From SVEL01 sp045123575 (GTDB taxonomy: Bacteria; Bacillota; Clostridia; Lachnospirales; Lachnospiraceae), in assembly GCA_045123575.1 (NCBI GenBank), contig JBGVKG010000064.1:21537-85536 (forward strand): a stretch of DNA of 64,000 nt. The letters are read 5' to 3'. Made by a program: the position numbers and the translations under genes. The notes under the pieces were generated by a model. The model was not told where the DNA came from and did no database searches. It saw only the letters and a program-made list of their open reading frames with translations. This document shows, piece after piece, positions 43,028 through 51,933 of this stretch; the first letter of the stretch is position 1; each line of letters starts with the position of its first letter.

Positions 43028-45877
43028 TTATTTCTCAGCTCCAACGTAATCATAGTAATAGCAAAGCTTTAACCATGAATTTTCTACATCTTTAAATGTG
43101 TACTTATCCATAAGTAACTGTAATATCTCAGCTAATCTCTCTGTAACAACTACACAGCCCTGACGCTCTGTATTTGATTTGTCTATCTGTGATATATATG
43201 TTCTGATTTCAGCTGTAAGATCCTCGCCTACACCATGATAACGACCTGCAAAAATATCCTCTAACTGATATTCTTCTGCATACTGATCATAGCTCTCTCC
43301 CCAGTACTCTCTTAAGTACTCTTCAGTCTTAGCGATATCGTTATTATACTTAGCCATATAACCAAGGATCTCTAAATCACTTTCTGACTTCGTAAAGTCG
43401 AATGCGCCCTTATCCATCATAGTTGGATACATAGGTGACGAGTTGAAAATTGTAGTAATTCCTGTGAAGTCTGCATATATAAGGCTACCATATTTCTGGT
43501 TTCCATTTGCATCCTTACCAAGATCCTCATAATACTTACCATCCTTAAGCACTACGTCAATACCACCTGTAATAACATAATACATCTCTTCGCCAGATGC
43601 ACCCGCATCATATGTAAAGTAACCTGGTGAACAAAGTCTAAAGAGATCAATTGATGGTGCCACATACTCAACATCATAGTAGATATTACCTACTTCATAT
43701 AAATCCCAGAATGCTATATTGATGTAATATGTCTTACCAGCTTCCATATAGTAAACCATAGACACATTATGATCATCGTTATACATTCTCTCGTCATGCT
43801 CGTAAACAAGAAGTTCTTCCTTGTTTTCATTGAAAATCCATCCATCTACCTGGCTATCGTTATCAGTTCTTGATGTGATACGATATACACCTGACTTAGA
43901 TGGTGTAAATGCTGCAAACATACCTCTTGGTATAATTGCTCTATCATAATAGAAGAAATTAGTCTTCACATTCTTACCAAGTGTTGCAGTGTATGCTGAC
44001 TGTGGAGATAATCCCTTAATTGGATCCTCGAGCTGCTTACCATTTGTGCCATACGCCTGATAGTATACGCACATCTTTAACCACTCGTTCTCATCATCCT
44101 CAAAGCCTGCCTGCTTAGCAACTTCCTTAAGAAGCTCTGCAAGTTCCTTATTAACAGTACATACTGTACCAAACTTTGTGTTTGAAGCATACGAGCAATA
44201 ATCAACTAAATACTCGTAAATGCTCTTTCCATCTTCCATTAGAATCTTTCCATCATAGCAAAGATCATGTATTGACTTCTCCTCGCTAAATAATGTTGAA
44301 TCCATAAGGTTTGCAAGAAGTAATGGACCATTTACTGAACCAACATGGTAATAACCATCTTTTTCGTTATATACTATTTTAACATATTCAAACTCGAAGC
44401 CATCCTTAGTTGTAGCTGCTTCACGTGGAAGGTATGTCTCTGTATCAATATCCTTCTCTGAAACAACACGCATATTCTTGATATATACTGTATCATCTCC
44501 TGCGTTATTGCTACCATCCTTCATGTATACAAGGGCTAACTCATATGTACCATCCTTATCAGCAACACATGGATAACATGACTTCCATGTAGGCTTCGCA
44601 TCAAAACCTGACATCTGATAGATATCCTCGCCATTAACGATTACGTACAATGCATCATTTCCAAGCTCTGTAGATGTAAGATAATCGAATCCAATAGCCT
44701 GTCCCGCCTTTAACTCAATATCAGCATAGATAATAGCAAATGCATCATCTATCTGCTGGTTAGAAGCATAGATAACCTTTTCTCCACCGTACTCACCTAT
44801 AATGAATGGCCATGAGAATTCTCCGCTCTCACCTTCTTCAGCACGGTATGTAACATTAATGTCACCCTTATTGATAGCTGCACCGATATTCTCAGATGTG
44901 TCCATTGTATATGTTGGCTTAATCTGTGTTACAAGATCACTGATACCATTTGCACAAAGCTTCTGCTTGTAATCTTCTGCTGTAAAATGGTCGAATGCAC
45001 TTATAAATGGTCTGATACTTGGGATAGCACCAGGCTCAATCATACAGATAACACCATAACGGTCAATCATAACTGTTGTTGGATATCCTGTAATACCAAA
45101 TACTGCTGACCAGTTAGATGAACACTCTGCCATAGGGAAATTAAGCTGCATATCCTTCTGGAAAGACTTAATAGCATCATTACCTTCGCCTAATGGGTCA
45201 AGTGCAAGTATCTCTACCTTATCCTTGTACTTTTCGTATGCTTCATTGATAAATGGGAACTCCTCTACACACCATGTACATGATGTATACCAGAAGTTAA
45301 GCATTATCATATCCTTCTCTTTAAGAACCTCAGATAATGTATACTTTGTTCCCTCTGGTGTTGTAACAGTCATATCATACATTACATCACCTACACCAAG
45401 CTTCTTTGGTGCATCTTCACCTGTAACGATTGCTGATTCCAATGTAATAACTGCTGTATTACCAGTGAAAGAATAGCTTGCTGCTACATTATATCCCTTT
45501 GGTGCACCAGAAACTACAACTGCATACTTGTCGTTCTTAGCAAGGTTAAAATTAACCAAACCATTCTCGTCTGTCGACTTGAAATCCTTAAGGTCTGTAA
45601 GCTTGTCATCAGCATATACATAAATGTCTAAGCCTGACATAACCATACCACCAGCAGTTTTTACACTTACTGTGTAAGTAACCTTTTCTACGTTACTGTC
45701 ATCAGAGCCTGACTGCCCTGGCTGATTCTTGGAACCACCACTGCCACCACAGCTTACTAGTAGTACTATAGAAGTCACCAATACTACTACTAGAAGGATG
45801 GCACTAATGATAACCGCAATTTTGTGAGCTTTTTTCATCTCACCAAACTTCTTCATTAGTTCCTTGAGTTTGTTCAT
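43028..45877 (-). CDS. Exported TlpA-type redoxin, first gene of operon
   Basis: 949 residues. An N-terminal cytoplasmic basic segment and anchor (IAVIISAILLVVVLVTSIVLLV, followed by SCGG) tether it outside the membrane. Then come one CarboxypepD_reg-like domain (about 66-150), a TlpA-type redoxin (160-300) with NFWYTSCTWCVEEFPF, Cys200 and Cys203, and GYPTTVMID as cis-Pro loop, a jelly-roll-like region (about 320-490), the unrecognised shared domain (about 495-610, YNEKDGYYHVGSVNGPLLL ... WLKMC), a PPC-like region, and a second, diverged copy at the C terminus (WLKLCYYYDY). In both copies a second Cys is present (TVCTVNKELAELL, RQGCVVVTERLAEIL). The promoter lies at 45938-45966. Confidence 0.85.
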   Translation of the reverse strand: MNKLKELMKKFGEMKKAHKIAVIISAILLVVVLVTSIVLLVSCGGSGGSKNQPGQSGSDDSNVEKVTYTVSVKTAGGMVMSGLDIYVYADDKLTDLKDFKSTDENGLVNFNLAKNDKYAVVVSGAPKGYNVAASYSFTGNTAVITLESAIVTGEDAPKKLGVGDVMYDMTVTTPEGTKYTLSEVLKEKDMIMLNFWYTSCTWCVEEFPFINEAYEKYKDKVEILALDPLGEGNDAIKSFQKDMQLNFPMAECSSNWSAVFGITGYPTTVMIDRYGVICMIEPGAIPSIRPFISAFDHFTAEDYKQKLCANGISDLVTQIKPTYTMDTSENIGAAINKGDINVTYRAEEGESGEFSWPFIIGEYGGEKVIYASNQQIDDAFAIIYADIELKAGQAIGFDYLTSTELGNDALYVIVNGEDIYQMSGFDAKPTWKSCYPCVADKDGTYELALVYMKDGSNNAGDDTVYIKNMRVVSEKDIDTETYLPREAATTKDGFEFEYVKIVYNEKDGYYHVGSVNGPLLLANLMDSTLFSEEKSIHDLCYDGKILMEDGKSIYEYLVDYCSYASNTKFGTVCTVNKELAELLKEVAKQAGFEDDENEWLKMCVYYQAYGTNGKQLEDPIKGLSPQSAYTATLGKNVKTNFFYYDRAIIPRGMFAAFTPSKSGVYRITSRTDNDSQVDGWIFNENKEELLVYEHDERMYNDDHNVSMVYYMEAGKTYYINIAFWDLYEVGNIYYDVEYVAPSIDLFRLCSPGYFTYDAGASGEEMYYVITGGIDVVLKDGKYYEDLGKDANGNQKYGSLIYADFTGITTIFNSSPMYPTMMDKGAFDFTKSESDLEILGYMAKYNNDIAKTEEYLREYWGESYDQYAEEYQLEDIFAGRYHGVGEDLTAEIRTYISQIDKSNTERQGCVVVTERLAEILQLLMDKYTFKDVENSWLKLCYYYDYVGAEK

Positions 45878-45937
45878 GTTTTTTCTCCATTCAAAGTCAT
45901 TTTATAGTCTAGGCATTTTAATGCCATTATCTTACAA

Positions 45938-45966
45938 ATTTTATCATATTATACTGTTTCAGTCAA
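45938..45966 (-). promoter_or_regulatory. Sigma-A promoter of the exported redoxin operon
   Basis: Minus strand TTGACT, 17-base spacer, TAAAAT, 61 bases before ATG 45877. A small GGCATT/AATGCC hairpin lies in the leader. Confidence 0.6.
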
Positions 45967-45987
45967 CCTAAACAATGTATTTGTGCG

Positions 45988-47259
45988 CTACTTTTTAGCA
46001 TATTCTGTTAGCTTATCTTCTATACGTAAAAGTCTGTTATATTTAGCAACTCTCTCTGAACGACAAGGTGCTCCTGTTTTTATCTGTCCCGCATTAACAG
46101 CCACAGCTATATCAGCGATGGTTGTATCCTCACTTTCGCCTGAACGATGCGAAATTATAGTCTTATATCCAGCCTTTTGAGCCATCTTTATAGCTTCGAG
46201 TGTCTCAGATACACTGCCTATCTGATTTGGTTTTATCAATATAGCATTAGCACATCCTTCTCTAATTCCCTTTTCTAATCTTTCGGTATTCGTAACAAAT
46301 AAGTCATCTCCTACTAGCTGTACCTTATCTCCTATCTCCTTTGTCAATTTATTCCAGCCTTCCCAATCCTCCTCATCAAGAGGGTCTTCTATAGACATAA
46401 TAGGATATCTTTCTACCAAATTCTTCCAATATGAAATCAACTCGTCTCTTGTATATATTTTTCCTGACTTAGGTAATTCATAAAGACCTGCATTACCTTC
46501 CCTTGTCTTCCACTCACTTGCCGCTGCATCCAAAGCTATCATAAAGTCCTTTCCCTTAGTGTAACCAGCCTTTTCAACTGCCTCTAAGATATATAGAATA
46601 GCCTCTTCTTCACTGGATAAATTCGGTGCAAATCCTCCTTCATCGCCAACTGCAGTAGCCAATCCTTGCTCCTTTAATATCTTTGCCAATGTATGATATA
46701 CTTCTGCACACCATCTTAAACCTTCTTTAAAGTCAGGTGCTCCCACTGGCATAATCATAAATTCTTGTATATCTATATTATTAGATGCATGCGCTCCACC
46801 ATTTAATATATTCATCATAGGTACAGGAAGCTTTCTTCCGTATATACCACCCATGTACATATACAGAGGTAAATCCAACTCCTTTGCCGCTGCTTTAGCT
46901 ACAGCTATGGAAGTTGCCAAAATAGCATTTGCACCAAACTTAGACTTATCCTTTGTGCCGTCTGCTTCTATCATCGCTCTATCTACTGCATATATATCCA
47001 ATGCATCCATACCCTTGATAGTATCTGCAATGATACTTTTTACATTATCCACTGCTCTAGATACACCTTTACCCATATATCTATTAGCATCAAAATCACG
47101 TAATTCCAACGCCTCAAACTGGCCTGTAGACGCTCCGCTTGGTGCAATACCACGACCTGTTGCTCCACCTACAAGAGTTACCTCAACCTCCACTGTAGGA
47201 TTCCCTCTAGAATCCAGTACTTCTCTAGCTACAACTGTTGATATAGTAGTTCTAATCAT
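45988..47259 (-). CDS. eno: Enolase
   Basis: Interconverts 2-phosphoglycerate and phosphoenolpyruvate in glycolysis. About 423 residues, normal length. REVLDSRGNPTVEVEV opens the N-terminal domain; GDEGGFAPN carries catalytic Glu; SIEDPLDEEDW and DDLFVTNTERL hold the Mg ligands; SHRSGESEDTTIADIAVA is the C-terminal signature. I start at ATG 47259 because AAGGAG lies 8 bases upstream and the N terminus then matches the family; ATG 47277 is upstream of that site. No intrinsic terminator is visible after the gene. Confidence 0.96.
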   Translation of the reverse strand: MIRTTISTVVAREVLDSRGNPTVEVEVTLVGGATGRGIAPSGASTGQFEALELRDFDANRYMGKGVSRAVDNVKSIIADTIKGMDALDIYAVDRAMIEADGTKDKSKFGANAILATSIAVAKAAAKELDLPLYMYMGGIYGRKLPVPMMNILNGGAHASNNIDIQEFMIMPVGAPDFKEGLRWCAEVYHTLAKILKEQGLATAVGDEGGFAPNLSSEEEAILYILEAVEKAGYTKGKDFMIALDAAASEWKTREGNAGLYELPKSGKIYTRDELISYWKNLVERYPIMSIEDPLDEEDWEGWNKLTKEIGDKVQLVGDDLFVTNTERLEKGIREGCANAILIKPNQIGSVSETLEAIKMAQKAGYKTIISHRSGESEDTTIADIAVAVNAGQIKTGAPCRSERVAKYNRLLRIEDKLTEYAKK

Positions 47260-47320
47260 ATATATACTCCTTGTCATTTATAAGATAATATGATTATTAC
47301 CAACTAATAATGCAAATAAT

Positions 47321-47364
47321 CAAAAAACCATCCTATCTTGAAAATTTATCCAAGACAGGATGGT
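47321..47364 (-). terminator. Intrinsic terminator of the alcohol dehydrogenase gene
   Basis: 14-bp stem with one non-Watson-Crick pair (ACCATCCT..CTTG / CAAG..AGGATGGT), followed leftward by TTTTTTG. Confidence 0.85.
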
Positions 47365-47399
47365 CTACGTTAATTGCCTATATCACTTTTTTATGTAGA

Positions 47400-48530
47400 T
47401 TATTCCATAACAATAGCAATCTTTACACCTGTTAATGAAATATTCTTCTCCATAGCATCTACATACTGCTCAAGTGGATAATGATGTGTAACCAATTTTT
47501 CTACTGGAATACTCATTTCCTTAGCCTTTGTTAAGAAGCCTAATGTCTCAATATACTCATTAGCACTATATACCCACGAACCTACAAGTGTAATTTCCTT
47601 ATTGCACAAGTCAAAGTGTGGATTCATTGTACACTCACCAGCATTAACAAAGAAGCCCATCTCACAGTATCCGCCACCACGGCGTAAATACTTGTAAGCA
47701 TCTGCTGCAGCCTGTGGAACACCTGTACACTGGAATACAAAATCGGCACCGAAGCCACCAGTTAATTCCTTAACCTTAGCTACTCTCTCATCAATAGTTG
47801 ACAGTTCTTTGAAATTGATAATGTCTGTTGCACCCATTTCCCTTGCCAATGCCAATCTAGTTTCAACACCATCAACAGCTATTATCTTAACTACTCCTGC
47901 AGCCTTAAGTACAGCTATCTGCATAAGACCAATAGGTCCACAGCCCTGTACTAATACTGTAGAGCCAAAGTTGATAATATTTGTTGTTCTAGCTCTGTTC
48001 ATGGCATGTACACATACACATGCTGGTTCAATAAGCATTCTCTCATCCAATGACATTCCGTTTACTACAAATATAGATGAATTCTTTCGAATCAATATAT
48101 ATTCGGCAAACCATCCATTGAAATGGACATCATCTTCATTGATAAGACCATATACACCAAGGTTCTCACACAGGTTTGGAAGCTCAGGATAACGGTTGCA
48201 ATATGAGCACTCGTCACATAAAAGAACTGATGTAACTACCTTGTCACCAACCTTTATAGGGTCACCCTTAGTATCAACAGTTACACCTTCACCAATAGCT
48301 ACTACCTCACCTGTACCTTCGTGTCCTAGCACAACTGGCGCCATACCAAATGGATCATAACGGTATTCATGAACATCTGTACCACATATACCACAACCTT
48401 CTACCTTAACCAATATCTCACCTGGTCCCGGTGTTGGTATCTCATGCTCGCGAAACTCTACCACAGCCTCGCCTTGAACACCATCCACAATCTTTGGTTT
48501 CACCAAATACGCTAATTTTGCTGTTGCCAT
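47400..48530 (-). CDS. Zinc-dependent alcohol/polyol dehydrogenase (MDR family)
   Basis: NAD(P)-dependent medium-chain dehydrogenase of the sorbitol/butanediol type. Catalytic zinc ligands are in GCGICGTDVHE and GHEGTGEVV; the structural zinc site CDECSYCNRYPELPNLCEN is complete with four Cys (C..C..C....C). The nucleotide-binding motif is VQGCGPIGLM. 376 residues is normal. The exact substrate (sorbitol, butanediol, threonine or another secondary alcohol) cannot be read. AAGGAGG lies 10 bases before the ATG. A cre-like site beyond the -10 suggests carbon catabolite control. Confidence 0.88.
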   Translation of the reverse strand: MATAKLAYLVKPKIVDGVQGEAVVEFREHEIPTPGPGEILVKVEGCGICGTDVHEYRYDPFGMAPVVLGHEGTGEVVAIGEGVTVDTKGDPIKVGDKVVTSVLLCDECSYCNRYPELPNLCENLGVYGLINEDDVHFNGWFAEYILIRKNSSIFVVNGMSLDERMLIEPACVCVHAMNRARTTNIINFGSTVLVQGCGPIGLMQIAVLKAAGVVKIIAVDGVETRLALAREMGATDIINFKELSTIDERVAKVKELTGGFGADFVFQCTGVPQAAADAYKYLRRGGGYCEMGFFVNAGECTMNPHFDLCNKEITLVGSWVYSANEYIETLGFLTKAKEMSIPVEKLVTHHYPLEQYVDAMEKNISLTGVKIAIVME

Positions 48531-48554
48531 AACAAAATACCTCCTTATGAAATT

Positions 48555-48569
48555 TTAATACGTTTACAA
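48555..48569 (-). promoter_or_regulatory. Possible CcpA cre site of the dehydrogenase gene
   Basis: Minus strand TTGTAAACGTATTAA matches the cre consensus WTGNAANCGNWNNCW with one mismatch and lies just downstream of the -10, a typical repression position. Confidence 0.35.
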
Positions 48570-48578
48570 GATACTTTA

Positions 48579-48606
48579 ATTATAACTCATTACATAAATT
48601 AATCAA
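48579..48606 (-). promoter_or_regulatory. Sigma-A promoter of the alcohol dehydrogenase gene
   Basis: Minus strand TTGATT, 16-base spacer, perfect TATAAT, 49 bases before the ATG. Confidence 0.6.
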
Positions 48607-48618
48607 GTATGGTTTACC

Positions 48619-49689
48619 TTATTTTTTATCTAGCATTTCTTCAATAAATATCCCATATCCAAGCTTTGAATCCCTTACAAATACATGAGTTACTGCACCA
48701 ACTATTTTACCATCCTGAAGAATTGGACTGCCAGACATCCCTTGCACAATTCCACCTGTCAACGCAAGCAATTCCTCATCCACAACCTTTAATACAATTC
48801 CTTTATTTCCAGTTGTATTTTTCTTAAGTTCTGTTATTTCCACCTCATAATCCTTTATTTGACCATCTACCGCACATCGTATATAAGCTTTTCCTACTTT
48901 TACATCCTTTTTGGCACATACGGCAGCCGGTTGCAGATTATACTCTTCTGCCAACTCAGCAACAGTCTTGTAGGACGATATATTACCGTATATTCCCTTG
49001 TTACAGTTATCATTTATCTGCCCTAATATCATACTGTCATCATAATTTATAGTTCCACATAGACTACCTGGACTTCCTGAACGTCCTTTTGTAATCCCCC
49101 ATATTTTTGCAACATAGATACGTCCAGTATCAGAACCTAATAATTTCTTTGTATCAGGATCAGATATACCATGTCCCAATGCACCAAATTCTCCATTTCC
49201 CATTATATATGTTAACGTTCCAATACCTTGGCTATCATCCTTAACCCATACACCTAGCTTGTACTCATCTTTTCCCACCTTAACAGGAGAAATCTTTACA
49301 TCCATCTCCTCATCACCTCTACGGATAGTTAATATTATATCCTTGTGGCCGTATTTATTTACAAGGAACGCCAACTGTGACTTGGCACCTACATTTATAT
49401 CATTAAGAGCTACTATATAATCTCCTTCTTTTATCTTTCCATAAGCAGGATCATAATTTATACCATCCTGTCCGGTAACAACATCTGTTCCTACCACCAG
49501 TACACCTTCTGTCTCTAGATATATTCCTACATTAAAGCCGCCCACATATATCTTAGTACCATCCAAGGTTACATCTAATATCTGCCTTTCTTGATGCTTT
49601 GTATATTCAGCAGAAAATAAAACCATGGACAGTGCAATGACCGCCATGGTTAATATTCTTCTATACCAAAAATATCTCCCTTTCATCAT
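48619..49689 (-). CDS. spoIVB: SpoIVB serine peptidase (S55)
   Basis: Forespore-made, membrane-tethered serine peptidase that signals across the spore membranes to activate SpoIVFB and pro-sigma-K (known in B. subtilis). 356 residues: N-terminal membrane anchor (ILTMAVIALSMVLF), PDZ domain (about 85-150, KEGDYIVALNDI...ILTIRRGDE), and S55 peptidase with GALGHGISDPDT (catalytic His) and GMSGSPILQDG (catalytic Ser), QINDNCNKGIYGN typical of the family. All look intact. It follows recN as usual, but spo0A is not next to it. Confidence 0.93.
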   Translation of the reverse strand: MMKGRYFWYRRILTMAVIALSMVLFSAEYTKHQERQILDVTLDGTKIYVGGFNVGIYLETEGVLVVGTDVVTGQDGINYDPAYGKIKEGDYIVALNDINVGAKSQLAFLVNKYGHKDIILTIRRGDEEMDVKISPVKVGKDEYKLGVWVKDDSQGIGTLTYIMGNGEFGALGHGISDPDTKKLLGSDTGRIYVAKIWGITKGRSGSPGSLCGTINYDDSMILGQINDNCNKGIYGNISSYKTVAELAEEYNLQPAAVCAKKDVKVGKAYIRCAVDGQIKDYEVEITELKKNTTGNKGIVLKVVDEELLALTGGIVQGMSGSPILQDGKIVGAVTHVFVRDSKLGYGIFIEEMLDKK

Positions 49690-49762
49690 AACTACCCTCC
49701 TACCATTTAAAGCCTTATTAAGATGGCTTTGTAGTAGGTATTATGTTCAAAGGATTATATCC

Positions 49763-49792
49763 TAGTATGGTATTTATAGGTTTTAATATTTG
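49763..49792 (-). promoter_or_regulatory. Candidate sigma-G promoter of spoIVB
   Basis: Minus strand CAAATA, 17-base spacer, CATACTA. The -10 is a perfect match to the sigma-G consensus and the -35 matches 4 of 6 of TGMATA. It overlaps the recN end. spoIVB is sigma-F/sigma-G dependent in B. subtilis. Confidence 0.45.
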
Positions 49793-51453
49793 CCTGCCAG
49801 CTTCTTTAATTCTCTAGCATTATCGAGAGCTGCGTCTGTAATAACTGTACCACCTAACATTCTTGCTAATTCACCAACTGAAGTATCTTCATCCAGCAAA
49901 CGTATGTCTGTTGTCGTATTTCCATTTATTACATTTTTTTCGATAACAAAATGTGCATCTGCATAAGCCGCTATCTGTGGTAAATGAGTAATACATATAA
50001 CCTGATGTTCACCACTTATGCTACTCATCTTATCAGCTACCATTCCTGCAGTCTTACCACTGATACCTGTGTCTATCTCATCAAATATAAGTGTATCCAC
50101 AGCATCCTTCTTAGCTAATATGGCCTTTATTCCAAGCATTATTCTCGACAGCTCGCCGCCTGATGCAATCTTAGCCAATGGTTTCAAAGGCTCTCCTGGA
50201 TTTGTAGAAATCATAAACTCCATAGCATCCTGTCCCTTTGATGTATATTTCTCAAGCGGTGTAAATGCTATCTCGAATTTTACTTCCAAGAAATTCAAAT
50301 CCATAAGCGCCTGAACTATACTTTTCTCAAGTTCTTTTGCAGCTTTTTTACGAGCAGCAGACAATTTATCAGACTTTGTTTTTAATAATTTCTCCTGCTC
50401 TGTTACTTTTGCTTCTAACTGTTTTTTTGCCTCATCATAATTATTTAGATTACTTATCTTTTCATTTAAATCATTAAGCTTTTTTAGTATATCCTCTATA
50501 CTTCTTCCATGCTTAAGCTTAAGCTTATTTATTGTATCCAATCGTTCTGACACATATGCAACACGCTGTTCATCAAAATTAAGCTCATCCATATATCTGG
50601 ATAATTCCTTGGATAAATCACTGCATATGCTATCCATTGTGTTCAATGATTCATAGAAATCTTCTAGTTTCTTATCCAAACCAGACACTGATGACATCTC
50701 TCTTAATCCATAACTAAGTGTAGATGAAATGCTATTATCTGCGCCACATAAACCTTCATAAACAACACCTATAGATTCTATGATTTTTCTAGAGTGAGTC
50801 ATTTTCTTATACTCTTCCTCTAAAGCTTCATCTTCTCCAACCTGCAGTTCCGCCGTGCTGATTTCATTTGCCTCATATTCGTAAAACGAAAGATCACGTA
50901 TACGTTGTTCCTCATCCTTAGAGAATTCTTCCAACTGTGCTAACGACTCTTTATAATCTTTATAGGTATTTGACACATCCGACTTTAACGCTACGACCTC
51001 TGCCCCAGCATAAGCATCTAATATATCCATATGCTTATCTGTGTGTACAAGGGTTTCATAATCATGTTGCCCATGAACATCTATTAACAATGACGCAACC
51101 TGTCGTAACGCTGTCGCAGTCATCGTCTCGCCATTCACCTTTATAATTGATTTTCCATTGGTAAGCTTACGTGTAATTATTATTTGGCCGTCCTCTGGCT
51201 CTATATCCATATTACGGAGCTTATCTATGGTTTCCTGTTCACTTACAGAAAATACCAACTCTACTAAAGCTGTATCTGCTCCCTGGCGAATAAGGTCCTT
51301 TCCAGCCTTTGCACCCAACGCAACACCTATTGAACCTATTATAATTGACTTTCCTGCACCAGTCTCTCCTGTTAAGATATTTAAGCCTTCTCTAAAACAA
51401 ATATCTACATCCTCAATCAATGCAAGATTTTTAACATGTACATTTAGCAGCAT
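49783..51453 (-). CDS. recN: DNA repair protein RecN
   Basis: SMC-like ATPase that acts early in double-strand break repair. 556 residues. Walker A GETGAGKSI at about 30-38, the long coiled-coil arms in the middle (Lys/Glu-rich, about 160-380), signature ASGGELSRIMLGIKAIL and Walker B LIFDEIDTGISG near the C terminus, then THLPQIAAYADAHF. It starts 18 bp after the argR stop, the conserved clostridial order argR-recN-spoIVB. Confidence 0.95.
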   Translation of the reverse strand: MLLNVHVKNLALIEDVDICFREGLNILTGETGAGKSIIIGSIGVALGAKAGKDLIRQGADTALVELVFSVSEQETIDKLRNMDIEPEDGQIIITRKLTNGKSIIKVNGETMTATALRQVASLLIDVHGQHDYETLVHTDKHMDILDAYAGAEVVALKSDVSNTYKDYKESLAQLEEFSKDEEQRIRDLSFYEYEANEISTAELQVGEDEALEEEYKKMTHSRKIIESIGVVYEGLCGADNSISSTLSYGLREMSSVSGLDKKLEDFYESLNTMDSICSDLSKELSRYMDELNFDEQRVAYVSERLDTINKLKLKHGRSIEDILKKLNDLNEKISNLNNYDEAKKQLEAKVTEQEKLLKTKSDKLSAARKKAAKELEKSIVQALMDLNFLEVKFEIAFTPLEKYTSKGQDAMEFMISTNPGEPLKPLAKIASGGELSRIMLGIKAILAKKDAVDTLIFDEIDTGISGKTAGMVADKMSSISGEHQVICITHLPQIAAYADAHFVIEKNVINGNTTTDIRLLDEDTSVGELARMLGGTVITDAALDNARELKKLAGKY

Positions 51454-51471
51454 ATATCCTTCCTTCCCACG

Positions 51472-51933
51472 CTACTCTCCGTCTTGTAAACACACCTTTA
51501 ACAATTTGTCCATAACCATATCTACATCTTCACTTGTTCTAATAGCACACATTATAGTGTCGTCTCCCGCTATCGAACCTACGATTTCATCTATCCTAAG
51601 AGCATCTAATGCAGCCGCAACAGCCATCGCCATACCAGATACTGTCTTAATAACCAGAATATTCTGCGCCTTATCCATAGACACATACCCTGCCTTTAAT
51701 ATCTCTAGTAGCTTGTCATTGATATTCTTTTCATTATTTTTTATAGCTACATATCTTTGTGGACCACCATTTACAGAGGTTTTTGTCAATCCAAGCTCCC
51801 TAATATCACGTGAAACTGTAGCCTGAGTTACTATGTAGTTATTATCAATTAAAAGAGATGCCAATTCTTCCTGTGTGGCAACTGCATGCTCCTTAATCAA
51901 CTCCAAAATTTTTCTATGTCTGGCTATCTTCAT
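51472..51933 (-). CDS. argR: Arginine repressor ArgR/AhrC
   Basis: Arginine-responsive hexameric transcription factor. 153 residues. N-terminal winged helix (RHRKILELIKEHAVATQEELA ... VTQATVSRDIRELG, about 5-50) binds ARG boxes; the C-terminal domain has VGSIAGDDTIMCAI, the arginine-binding GDDT motif. Its start overlaps the end of nadK by 20 bp, suggesting coupled translation. Confidence 0.95.
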   Translation of the reverse strand: MKIARHRKILELIKEHAVATQEELASLLIDNNYIVTQATVSRDIRELGLTKTSVNGGPQRYVAIKNNEKNINDKLLEILKAGYVSMDKAQNILVIKTVSGMAMAVAAALDALRIDEIVGSIAGDDTIMCAIRTSEDVDMVMDKLLKVCLQDGE

